Shown: one piece after another, positions 44,576-53,923 of the stretch
Position numbering within the stretch: the first letter of the stretch is position 1
Layout of the letters: each line of letters starts with the position of its first letter
Source of the DNA: Photobacterium marinum
Lineage (GTDB): Bacteria > Pseudomonadota > Gammaproteobacteria > Enterobacterales > Vibrionaceae
Direction of reading: 5' to 3'
Length of the DNA stretch: 64,000 bases
NCBI RefSeq assembly: GCF_000331515.1
Contig: NZ_AMZO01000036.1
Location: 1 to 64,000, forward strand
Translations under genes and position numbers: made by a program
Notes under the pieces: generated by a model
Told to the model about the DNA's origin: nothing
The model's input: only the letters and a program-made list of their open reading frames with translations
Databases searched by the model: none

Positions 44576-46429
44576 ATGAAAGTGATATTCAAAGGAATTG
44601 GAAAAATATTCCGAGCTATATGGAAACTAATCAGTTTTACGCGACAACTGATTTTAAACCTGTTCTTTTTATTCTTTATCGGCATTATTTTCTTTGCGTT
44701 CAGCCAAAGTGGTGAAAAGCCTAGCTTGCCAGAAAAAGCCGCTCTGGTTCTGGATTTATCCGGACCAATAGTTGAGCAACGCACTTATATCAATCCGGTA
44801 GATCAGCTGACGAGCAGTGCCTTGGGCCAGCCACCGGTTCAGGAAAACGTTCTGTTCGATATCGTTGACACCATTCGTGCTGCATCTACTGATAACAGGA
44901 TCACTGGCCTGGTGCTGAACCTGAAAGGCATGGCAGAAACCAATCTGACCAAGCTGCGTTATATCGCTAAAGCGATCGAAGAGTTCAAGCAAGCAGGCAA
45001 ACCAGTTTACGCTGTTGGTGACAACTACAAACAAAGCCAGTACTACCTGTCTAGCTATGCTGACAAAGTGTTTATGTCACCTGACGGTGGCGTTCTGCTT
45101 ACAGGCTACGGAAGTTACACGCTTTACTATAAGAGCCTGCTGGAAAAGCTGGATATCAATACCCATGTATTCCGTGTCGGCACTTACAAGTCGTTTGTCG
45201 AACCTTACACCCGCGACAGCATGTCTGATGCAGCCCGTGAAGCAAACACAACCTGGCTGAACCAGTTATGGGCAGCCTATACCACAGATGTCGCCAAGAA
45301 CCGTCATATTGATGTGGCTTCCCTGACTCCAGAGCTGAGCAGCTTCGTAGAGCAACTGAAGAGCGTTAAAGGTGATTTTGCCAAACTGAGCCTGAAAATG
45401 GGTCTGATCGATGAGCTAATCACCCGCCCCGCGCTTAGCCAGAAACTGATTGAGGAATTCGGCAGTGACGGCGAAAACAGCTTTAACCAAATCAGTTACT
45501 ACGATTACCTACCAACAGTCTTCAATACTGATCTGCCAAGCCCTAACCAGGTGGCAGTTGTCGTTGCCAGCGGCGCAATTGTTGATGGTATACAACGTCA
45601 GGGCACCGTAGGTGGTGATTCAACTGCCGCCCTGCTGCGTGAAGCTCGCCTTGACGACAATGTAAAAGCGGTCATTCTGCGTGTAGACAGCCCGGGAGGC
45701 AGTGCCTTTGCATCAGAAGTGATCCGCAATGAAGTTGATGCATTGAAGCTGGCAGGCAAACCTGTTGTAGTCTCCATGTCCAGCCTGGCAGCATCCGGCG
45801 GTTACTGGATCTCATCTAGCGCCGATAAAATCCTGGCACAACCTACAACCATCACCGGCTCTATCGGTATCTTCGCCATCATGACCACATTCGAAAAAGG
45901 CCTTGAGAACATGGGGATCTATAACGACGGTGTCGGAACTACCCCATTCTCAGGCGTCGGCGTTACCCGCAAGCTTCCTGATGGCGTTGCGGAAGTGTTC
46001 CAGCTTGGCATTGAGCATGGTTACCAACGCTTTATCGGCCTGGTAAGCCAATACCGCAATATGTCCTTAGAAGAGGCGGATAAGATTGCTCAGGGTCGCG
46101 TATGGACAGGTCAGGACGCACTGAAACTTGGCCTTGTCGATCAGCTGGGTGATTTTGATGATGCTATTGCAACCGCGGTCGAACTGGCCAAACTGGACAG
46201 CTACGAGCTGCGCTGGATGGAAGAGCCGCTAAGTCCTGCTGAAATGCTTCTACAGGAGTTTGCTTCTGAAGCTCGTACTCAGTTAATGAGTATGGTCTTT
46301 GGTGAATTGCCGGCAGCAATTCAACCGATTACACAACAAGTTGTAACAGACCTGACCACACTCAGTAACTTTAACGATCCAAAAGGCCAATATGCATTCT
46401 GCCTGAACTGCAGCAATATTGAAAAGTGA
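44576..46429 (+). CDS. sppA: Signal peptide peptidase A (protease IV, 67-kDa type)
   Basis: Inner-membrane protease that digests cleaved signal peptides in the periplasm. The 617-residue protein has one N-terminal membrane anchor (about 24-43) and two tandem SppA domains. The Ser-Lys dyad is split between them: Lys205 in GTYKSFVEPYTRDSMS and Ser407 in LAASGGYWIS (E. coli Lys209 and Ser409). ATG 44576 is chosen because AGGA lies six bases upstream; the ATG at 44570 has no spacing. ansA follows after a terminator, as in E. coli. Confidence 0.95.
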   Translation: MKVIFKGIGKIFRAIWKLISFTRQLILNLFFLFFIGIIFFAFSQSGEKPSLPEKAALVLDLSGPIVEQRTYINPVDQLTSSALGQPPVQENVLFDIVDTIRAASTDNRITGLVLNLKGMAETNLTKLRYIAKAIEEFKQAGKPVYAVGDNYKQSQYYLSSYADKVFMSPDGGVLLTGYGSYTLYYKSLLEKLDINTHVFRVGTYKSFVEPYTRDSMSDAAREANTTWLNQLWAAYTTDVAKNRHIDVASLTPELSSFVEQLKSVKGDFAKLSLKMGLIDELITRPALSQKLIEEFGSDGENSFNQISYYDYLPTVFNTDLPSPNQVAVVVASGAIVDGIQRQGTVGGDSTAALLREARLDDNVKAVILRVDSPGGSAFASEVIRNEVDALKLAGKPVVVSMSSLAASGGYWISSSADKILAQPTTITGSIGIFAIMTTFEKGLENMGIYNDGVGTTPFSGVGVTRKLPDGVAEVFQLGIEHGYQRFIGLVSQYRNMSLEEADKIAQGRVWTGQDALKLGLVDQLGDFDDAIATAVELAKLDSYELRWMEEPLSPAEMLLQEFASEARTQLMSMVFGELPAAIQPITQQVVTDLTTLSNFNDPKGQYAFCLNCSNIEK

Positions 46430-46433
46430 GACC

Positions 46434-46463
46434 AGCCCGGCACATGCCGGGCTTTTTTTACTG
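46434..46463 (+). terminator. Terminator after sppA
   Basis: Perfect 8-bp stem AGCCCGGC / GCCGGGCT with an ACAT loop and a run of seven T. Confidence 0.93.
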
Positions 46464-46512
46464 CGCACAGGTCGTATAATGCGACCACCGAATCGTATGT
46501 CTGTACCAGATT

Positions 46513-47523
46513 ATGGAAAGAAAACACATTTACATTGCTTACACCGGCGGCACCATTGGGATGCAGAAGTCTGATCACGGCTATGTGCCGGTAGCGGGCT
46601 TTATGCAGAAGCAGCTGGAAAGCATGCCGGAGTTCCAACGTCCAGAGATGCCGAAATTCACCATCCATGAGTACGAGCCACTGATCGACTCATCGGATAT
46701 GTCGCCAGCGGATTGGCAGCGCATCGCAGACGATATCAAAGAAAACTACGACGAATATGACGGTTTTGTCATTCTACATGGTACGGACACCATGGCTTAT
46801 ACCGCTTCAGCACTGTCGTTTATGTTTGAAAACCTAGATAAGCCAGTTATTGTTACAGGCTCGCAAATTCCTCTGGCAGAACTTCGTTCTGACGGCCAGA
46901 GTAACTTGCTGAACTCACTTCATATTGCGGCTAACTACCCAATCAATGAAGTGACCGTGTTTTTCAACAACCAGCTAATTCGTGGTAACCGTAGTACCAA
47001 AGCCCACGCAGATGGCTTTGGCGCCTTCATTTCTCCGAATATGCCACCGCTGCTGGAAGCAGGTATCAATATTCAGCTTAATAACGTTGAGCTGGATAAG
47101 AAGCCGGAAGGCAAGTTCAAGGTTCATAACATTACACCACAGCCAATTGGTGTAATTACTATGTACCCGGGAATCTCGCCTGAAGTGATCCGTAACACAC
47201 TTCGCCAGCCAGTAAATGCGATGATCCTGCTAACCTTCGGTGTTGGTAACGCACCTCAGAACCCTGAGCTGCTGGCCCAATTGAAAGAAGCAGCGGATCG
47301 TGGCGTCATCGTGATGAACCTGACCCAATGTCTGTCAGGAAAAGTCAACATGGGTGGCTATGCGACCGGCTGTGCACTAGCTGATGCAGGTGTTCTGAGT
47401 GGATACGATATGACTCCGGAAGCCACGCTTGCCAAACTGCACTTCCTGCTAAGTCAGGATCTGCCACTTGAAACCATCCGCAGCCTGATGCAGCAAAATC
47501 TGCGGGGTGAGTTAACTCACTAA
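46513..47523 (+). CDS. ansA: L-asparaginase, type I (cytosolic)
   Basis: Hydrolyses asparagine to aspartate and ammonia in the cytosol. The 336-residue protein has no signal peptide, the nucleophile Thr14 in YTGGTIGM, and the second catalytic triad Thr91/Asp92 in LHGTDTMAYTASAL with Lys in STKAHADGF. It directly follows sppA, a widely conserved pair, and has its own terminator. Confidence 0.95.
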   Translation: MERKHIYIAYTGGTIGMQKSDHGYVPVAGFMQKQLESMPEFQRPEMPKFTIHEYEPLIDSSDMSPADWQRIADDIKENYDEYDGFVILHGTDTMAYTASALSFMFENLDKPVIVTGSQIPLAELRSDGQSNLLNSLHIAANYPINEVTVFFNNQLIRGNRSTKAHADGFGAFISPNMPPLLEAGINIQLNNVELDKKPEGKFKVHNITPQPIGVITMYPGISPEVIRNTLRQPVNAMILLTFGVGNAPQNPELLAQLKEAADRGVIVMNLTQCLSGKVNMGGYATGCALADAGVLSGYDMTPEATLAKLHFLLSQDLPLETIRSLMQQNLRGELTH

Positions 47524-47540
47524 GTTCGACAGTTACCGAG

Positions 47541-47576
47541 AAAACGGGAGCCAATTACGGCTCCCGTTTTTTGTTT
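47541..47576 (+). terminator. Terminator after ansA
   Basis: Stem AAACGGGAGCC / GGCTCCCGTTT with a six-base loop, then TTTTG. Confidence 0.92.
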
Positions 47577-47732
47577 TGTGATCCCAGCCAGATTCCTTCT
47601 CTTATCTTACTGTTTTCACATACTCAATTCGCACATTCGCTATTGCACCAATTTATCTTGGCTACACTTTATACCAATTAATCAACTTCTTCTGTTGGTT
47701 GTAATTACGTTCAACTAGCCCGGGATAATAAT

Positions 47733-48416
47733 ATGATTTTACACGGTGCTGCGATTTCCCCTTTTGTCAGAAAAATCATGCTCGCCCTTTCTTACAAAGG
47801 GATCGCCTACGACCTGCAACCACTCAACCCTTACCTTGAAAAAGAGCTGGCTCAAAAACGACACCCAATGGGAAAGATCCCTGTGCTGGAACATGACGGC
47901 AGCAACATTATAGATTCGACAGTCATCGCGCACTACCTTGATGATATCTGTCCGATACCACCGCTTTACCCGGGCAACGCCGCATCGAGAGCCCAAATAC
48001 GCTGGCTTGAAGAATATGCTGATACCCGCCTGACATCGCTTATTGGTGGCGTGCTGTTCTACCAGAAAATCATGCGGGGAAAAATGCTCGGCAAGGAAGT
48101 GGATCACGATGCCATAGCTCAGTGCCTTGAGCATCATCTGCCACAAGTTCTCCAATACCTCGAAGAACAACTACCGAAGGAAGGATATGTAGGCGACCAC
48201 TTTTCTATGGCTGAGATCAGCCTCTGGAGTATTTTCCGTTCAGGCTGGATGGCGGGACTAAGACTAACCCGATACCCGAAATTACAAACCTATCTGGCGA
48301 ATATCGAAAAAGAGCCCTGGATTGCGAATCTGATCAGTCAGGAAGACCATGAGCTGGGCAGTTTTTATTGTGAGCCAATGATTTTCGACAACCATCAAGG
48401 CAGTAACGACGCTTAA
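47733..48416 (+). CDS. Glutathione S-transferase family protein
   Basis: A 227-residue protein with an N-terminal thioredoxin-like GST domain (ISPFVRKIMLALSYKGI; HPMGKIPVLEHDG with the cis-Pro; DSTVIAHYLDD) and a helical C-terminal domain (about 85-215). The putative catalytic residue is in the AAISPF segment (Ser rather than Cys). The substrate is unknown. It stands alone between terminators. A TATACCAA-type Vibrio intergenic sequence lies about 60 bases upstream. Confidence 0.88.
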   Translation: MILHGAAISPFVRKIMLALSYKGIAYDLQPLNPYLEKELAQKRHPMGKIPVLEHDGSNIIDSTVIAHYLDDICPIPPLYPGNAASRAQIRWLEEYADTRLTSLIGGVLFYQKIMRGKMLGKEVDHDAIAQCLEHHLPQVLQYLEEQLPKEGYVGDHFSMAEISLWSIFRSGWMAGLRLTRYPKLQTYLANIEKEPWIANLISQEDHELGSFYCEPMIFDNHQGSNDA

Positions 48417-48429
48417 GGCGGGGAATAAC

Positions 48430-48462
48430 ACCAGGCTCATTCCTGTTGATGAGCCTGATGTT
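48430..48462. terminator. Hairpin between the GST gene and yeaC
   Basis: Perfect 9-bp stem CAGGCTCAT (48432-48440) / ATGAGCCTG (48449-48457) with an eight-base loop, between convergent genes. Confidence 0.65.
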
Positions 48463-48485
48463 ACTGTTCTTAAAGTTACATCAGG

Positions 48486-48779
48486 CTAAATTTGATTGTG
48501 CTTGAAACGGGCAATGTCATCTTGCTCAGACTCCTCAACCCCAAAATCACGTTTAAGCTCAGCCTTGGATTTAAATTTCATCTCACCACCGGCAGCTACA
48601 GACATGTGTTCAGGGTTAATATTATGGCGTGACTGATACAGCATTACCGCCTGCATAGCAGAATCCCGTTGCTCTTGCGTTAATGGCGTTCCATCAGTCC
48701 ATTTGCCTAATTCAACCGCAGTAACAATTCGCTGATATACATCCGGGGTCATTGAGTTGAGCAGTTGTTCTAACTCCAT
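48486..48779 (-). CDS. yeaC: YeaC-like DUF1315 protein
   Basis: A 97-residue cytosolic protein closely resembling E. coli YeaC (LLNSMTPDVYQRIVTAVELGKW; AVMLYQSRHN; FKSKAELKRDFG). Function is unknown. The yeaC-msrB-gapA-yeaD neighbourhood is conserved with E. coli, with a lipoprotein gene inserted here between yeaC and msrB. Confidence 0.92.
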   Translation of the reverse strand: MELEQLLNSMTPDVYQRIVTAVELGKWTDGTPLTQEQRDSAMQAVMLYQSRHNINPEHMSVAAGGEMKFKSKAELKRDFGVEESEQDDIARFKHNQI

Positions 48780-49042
48780 TTGAAACTTCCTTTCTAATCC
48801 GCTGTAGATCTGATTATCATTTTTCTCAGTTCAGACACTATGCCAAACATCAAGTCTCTTCACCTAACAATTTTGTATATTCCTAACAGATCACAAGTTT
48901 TTTTGCTCCCATGATCACAATGCTTAAATAATCGGTCAGGTGGACGTTTTTAATTTATGTATAGGTTAAAATAACTTTGCTCAAAAATCGCACTTTATGG
49001 ATCCCTTGCCGCCAACTATGGCTGGCACTGATAATTATGCTC

Positions 49043-49864
49043 ATGGCCCGAACAATACTAACCAATTATAAATTATGGCTTCCGGCACTTTGTCTGACGC
49101 TACTCAGCGGCTGTTACGAACGACACCGTTCAACGGACAGCCTTTGCGAAAGCTACCCGCAAATTTGTGCCGATACCAACCTCAATGACGGGCAATGCCG
49201 ACTTCAGCGAACCAAGCTTATCTGGCAACGTTATGATGTGCTGAAGGATCCGACAGATATTGAAAAGTTCAAAGAACTCAAATTCACTTACGAATACCAG
49301 AAATGTTTAGAATTCGCGGCTAGGATTGAGCCGACTGAACTGAAAGAACGCAAAACCAACCGTACCAATGCGCTGCTGGCCAGTTACAAGAACATCGATC
49401 GACTTAATACAGAGCTGGCGTACTCAACCGATCCGGAGATTATTTACTACCGCCTGACACAAGGTGATAAAAGCGCACTGCGTCAATTTTTACTTCTGGA
49501 AGGCAAACCGGAAATGGAAACACCAGAGCTACAACTGGCACTGGCGACCTTCTATACCGATAAAGACAAAGAAAAAACCATCAGGTTGCTTAAACACGCT
49601 CTGGAGTTATATCAGAAAGGACAGACCATCAAGCCGGAAATCATTCAATCATTGGCCACCTTATCTCACCAGAACAAATCAACTGATAAAGCGTACCTAT
49701 GGGCAAAAGTGGGTAGTGAGCTTGGCATGCCGGTCGCCAGCCAGAAAAAACTGATCTCCTTCTACCCTATGCCGGAAGAACAGCGCCAACAACTCGATAC
49801 ACAAGCTAAAAAGATTTCGGAAGCGATTCAGGACGGTCGATTCAAAGCACGAATGGCTAACTGA
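49043..49864 (+). CDS. DUF2989-type lipoprotein
   Basis: A Vibrionaceae-type lipoprotein of about 273 residues. The start is uncertain: ATG 49043 or 49037 gives a compact signal with lipobox LLSGC, while an in-frame TTG at 48977 gives an over-long leader; none has a strong ribosome site. The mature part starts YERHRSTDSLCESYPQICADTNLNDGQC with paired cysteines, followed by TPR/Sel1-like helices (ALATFYTDKDKEKTIRLLKHALELY; KAYLWAKVGSELGM). I associate it with DUF2989, from memory. Function is unknown. Confidence 0.82.
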   Translation: MARTILTNYKLWLPALCLTLLSGCYERHRSTDSLCESYPQICADTNLNDGQCRLQRTKLIWQRYDVLKDPTDIEKFKELKFTYEYQKCLEFAARIEPTELKERKTNRTNALLASYKNIDRLNTELAYSTDPEIIYYRLTQGDKSALRQFLLLEGKPEMETPELQLALATFYTDKDKEKTIRLLKHALELYQKGQTIKPEIIQSLATLSHQNKSTDKAYLWAKVGSELGMPVASQKKLISFYPMPEEQRQQLDTQAKKISEAIQDGRFKARMAN

Positions 49865-49889
49865 ACATATACATTATTAAGCTTCAACT

Positions 49890-49918
49890 AAAAGAAGGGC
49901 TCTAGAGGCCCTTCTAAA
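49890..49918. terminator. Bidirectional terminator, lipoprotein gene / msrB
   Basis: Stem AGAAGGGC / GGCCCTTCT with a six-base loop and A/T-rich flanks between convergent genes. Confidence 0.82.
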
Positions 49919-49929
49919 AATCTCTTGTA

Positions 49930-50331
49930 TTACTTCCCCTCACTTTCTTCCGAAGAAAATATCAGCGAAACCGAGTTAACACAGTAACGCTCCCCGGTCG
50001 TTTGTGGTCCATCCGGGAAAACATGACCAAGATGACTGTCGCAATTGGCACAGCGGATTTCGATCCGACTCATACCATGACTATGATCCTCAAGGTAACG
50101 AATCGTCTCCGGGCTAATCGGCGCATCAAAACTCGGCCAGCCACAACCAGAGTCATATTTGTTGTCGGATTTAAACAACGCATTGTTACAACAAGTGCAG
50201 TGATAAACACCCGACTCACGATTGTGAAGCAGTGTTCCAGAAAACGGAGGCTCTGTTCCCCGCTCCCGACATACGTGATATTGCTCTGTAGTTAAAGTTT
50301 CACGCCAATAAGAATCTGATTTTTCTGACAT
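49930..50331 (-). CDS. msrB: Peptide methionine-(R)-sulfoxide reductase
   Basis: Repairs R-methionine sulfoxide in proteins. The 133-residue protein has the zinc site Cys45/Cys48 and Cys94/Cys97, catalytic Cys117 in [11 protein letters not shown], and a possible recycling Cys63 in DSGCGWPSF. It is cytosolic (no signal peptide). It is divergent from gapA, as in E. coli. Confidence 0.95.
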   Translation of the reverse strand: MSEKSDSYWRETLTTEQYHVCRERGTEPPFSGTLLHNRESGVYHCTCCNNALFKSDNKYDSGCGWPSFDAPISPETIRYLEDHSHGMSRIEIRCANCDSHLGHVFPDGPQTTGERYCVNSVSLIFSSEESEGK

Positions 50332-51676
<1,345 letters not shown>

Positions 51677-51698
51677 TGTAAGCTTTTAGCTAGGATTC

Positions 51699-51730
51699 AA
51701 AAGGCGGCGCTACGGCGGCGCCTTTTTTGT
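51699..51730 (+). terminator. Terminator after gapA
   Basis: GC-rich stem AAAGGCG / CGCCTTT with inner CGC/GCG pairing, followed by six T. Confidence 0.88.
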
Positions 51731-52062
51731 ATCTGGTTTTTGTGGAATGGCAAAAAACCACCAGCTCATAAGCAGCGATGGGTACACATAAGAAGATAAA
51801 AAGGCTAATACAAACAGCCTCAGCGCTGATCAACTGACCTTCTAATTGCGTGTTTTTGTTCCAATAACCTATCATAATCTCATTTCACAACGGCAAAATA
51901 CCGTGAAGTAGGTTCAACTTTAATTACAAATTTAACAAATAAATTTTAATCTTTGCAGATATTTTTTATATAAAAATAAGTTTTTATTAGAATGGTTTTT
52001 TCTTTCGGTTTAGTAAAAACCAACCAAATGAGAATTTAGATACTGTTGAGGAATACAATCTG
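51731..52062. other. A/T-rich region before yeaD
   Basis: About 330 bases. A 61-codon minus-strand frame covers part of the gapA terminator and lacks a ribosome site, so it is not called. The remainder is very A/T-rich (51900-52030) and presumably contains the yeaD promoter; a TTGAGGA sequence precedes the start. Confidence 0.4.
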
Positions 52063-52938
52063 ATGGATATACGTAACCTTCCAGCAATTGCGGTTCTGTC
52101 TGATGCTGTAACTGTGTGTGAGTTTCAGGGCATCAAAATTATCCGAGTAATCCACGAGACGGCTGAAGCAGGGATTTCTCTTCATGGCGGACATCTGATC
52201 TGGTACAAGCCAGCCGATGAGGATGATGTGATCTGGCTGAGTGAGAAAGCTGAGTTTGATACCAGCAAAGCTATCCGTGGGGGCGTTCCTGTTTGCTGGC
52301 CGTGGTTTGGCAAAGCAGGTACTCCATCACATGGCTTTGCCCGTAACAGCCAATGGTCATTGAAGGAACACAGAGAAAATGAATATGGTGTGATTGTAGC
52401 TCTGGAACTGGAAGACAGCGAAGCCACCCGCGAAATCTGGCCGCACAAATTCCATAATCAACTGACGTTTGAATTCGGCCCGCAACTAAAAGTTAGCCTG
52501 ACTTCAACCAATACCGATGACGCTGACTGGTCTTTCTCCGGTGCCCTGCACTCTTACTTCCATGTAGGCGATATCAAAGATGTGGTTATCACAGATATGG
52601 GTCAGTCTTACCTGGATAATATTCAAAACGGCAAAGCATGCCAGGGTGATGAAAAGCTGACATTTACCCAGGAAACTGACCGCGTCTACACCCAACCTCA
52701 AGATACGGTAACAATTAGTGACAGTAAGCTGTCACGCAAAATCCTTGTGACCAACGAAGGTCATAATGCTGCTGTGATCTGGAATCCATGGCAGGAATTG
52801 TCAATCAGCATGGCTGATATGGCAGACAACAGCTTTGAAACGATGGTTTGCGTGGAATCAACAATCCACGGCGAAGGGGTAACTTTGGTGCCGGGTGAAT
52901 CTCATACCCTGACTACACATATTGCAGTAAGCAAATAA
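52063..52938 (+). CDS. yeaD: D-hexose-6-phosphate mutarotase (YeaD-like aldose epimerase)
   Basis: A 291-residue cytosolic protein of the galactose-mutarotase superfamily. It has the family segments HGGHLIWYKP, GGVPVCWPWFG, HGFARNSQW (active-site His/Arg region), HSYFHVGDI and a C-terminal ESTIHGEGVTLVPGE. Homologues interconvert anomers of glucose-6-phosphate. It follows gapA as in E. coli, with its own promoter region. Confidence 0.93.
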   Translation: MDIRNLPAIAVLSDAVTVCEFQGIKIIRVIHETAEAGISLHGGHLIWYKPADEDDVIWLSEKAEFDTSKAIRGGVPVCWPWFGKAGTPSHGFARNSQWSLKEHRENEYGVIVALELEDSEATREIWPHKFHNQLTFEFGPQLKVSLTSTNTDDADWSFSGALHSYFHVGDIKDVVITDMGQSYLDNIQNGKACQGDEKLTFTQETDRVYTQPQDTVTISDSKLSRKILVTNEGHNAAVIWNPWQELSISMADMADNSFETMVCVESTIHGEGVTLVPGESHTLTTHIAVSK

Positions 52939-52960
52939 GACAAAAGTCTGACTAATACTT

Positions 52961-52995
52961 GCCGCATAACTGAAAGCTACCAGTCATGCGGCATT
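52961..52995. terminator. Bidirectional terminator, yeaD / VOC gene
   Basis: Interrupted stem GCCGCAT-ACTG / CAGT-ATGCGGC closing an eight-base loop, with T-rich sequence after it. Confidence 0.82.
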
Positions 52996-53010
52996 TATAT
53001 TCTTAGCCTC

Positions 53011-53394
53011 TCAAGCCATCATATGCGTATTTGCCTCAATTAAAACCCAGCCGTTCCCGTCCGGATCGGCAAAAGTAGCAAATCGACCGCCAATGATAGT
53101 CACGATTTCAGATAGAGGCACTCCTCTTTCACTCAGTTCACTATGGGTTAAGTGAATATCATCGGTCTGCACTACCAGGCCCTGAACTGATCCCGCCTTC
53201 ATTCCCCCAAATGGTGTCACCAGACTAATCGTTGTCTCTGCCCCTTTAGGCGCAAGCTGAATCCAACGTTTATGGTTATCTGCCTGATGATCGCGAATTA
53301 ACTGAAAACCCAGTGCATCACGATAAAACAATAAAGCCTGATTCTGATCAGAAACAGGAATTGAAACCGTATCAACGCGAGAAATCCCCATCAA
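53011..53394 (-). CDS. VOC (glyoxalase/bleomycin-resistance fold) protein
   Basis: A 127-residue protein with paired beta-alpha-beta-beta-beta units: ISRVDTVSIPVSDQNQALLFYRDALGFQLI and GRFATFADPDGNGWVLIE. The metal-binding residues of true glyoxalase I are not all present, so it is probably another VOC dioxygenase- or binding-type member. Start codons at 53394 and 53391 are both possible. Substrate unknown. Confidence 0.85.
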   Translation of the reverse strand: MMGISRVDTVSIPVSDQNQALLFYRDALGFQLIRDHQADNHKRWIQLAPKGAETTISLVTPFGGMKAGSVQGLVVQTDDIHLTHSELSERGVPLSEIVTIIGGRFATFADPDGNGWVLIEANTHMMA

Positions 53395-53923
53395 TTTTCT
53401 CCCTAACTGTTCTCTGCTTTTCTAGCTTAAGTCAGGGTCTTTGATTTAGCTCACAAAATAAGCACCTGGCATAATTACTCTGTATCAGCAAATATAAAAC
53501 CAGTTACTTATCACATCAAAATACGCTTCTCTCAATTTCTTACAAAATGCGATATTGAACCATTCGATTAAGCAAATCATCTATTTTTCCGCATAAAAAC
53601 ACCTTTCGATTAGTTGATATAACTAGCATGGGAATAATATCCGCCATTTGTGACTATTCACCCACCAAATCGCCAAGATCACATCTTTGCAACATTGTCA
53701 CGCGGATTTTTTAAATAAATACCCTTGCACATAACAATTTATAGGAGGATAGTAAGTTTATGTATGAGCTAGCAAGGCCAACGTAAAAAGGAAATTTAGT
53801 TTATAAACCAACAACTCAGTGGAGCAATTTGATCAGTTAGGTCTAGTCTTAAGATATGAGGGACTTGAAAGATTTTATCTTCATCCTCTCTAACTGATTG
53901 AAGAACGATTCAGGGGGCATACC
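53395..53923. other. Long region upstream of prkA
   Basis: About 530 A/T-rich bases without a credible gene. The last 100 bases contain an inverted repeat (53832-53898). No convincing sigma-54 (GG-N10-GC) promoter was found, although the E. coli yeaGH operon is known to respond to sigma-S and nitrogen control. Confidence 0.4.
53832..53898 (+). promoter_or_regulatory. Stem-loop in the prkA leader
   Basis: Perfect 9-bp inverted repeat ATCAGTTAG (53832-53840) / CTAACTGAT (53890-53898) enclosing a 49-base loop with a nested AAGAT/ATCTT pair. It ends 25 bases before the prkA ATG and just before its AGGGGG ribosome site. Confidence 0.5.

Noticed and set aside
51690-51875. 61-codon frame after gapA on the minus strand
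   Set aside because: It overlaps the gapA terminator, lacks a ribosome site and resembles no family I know.
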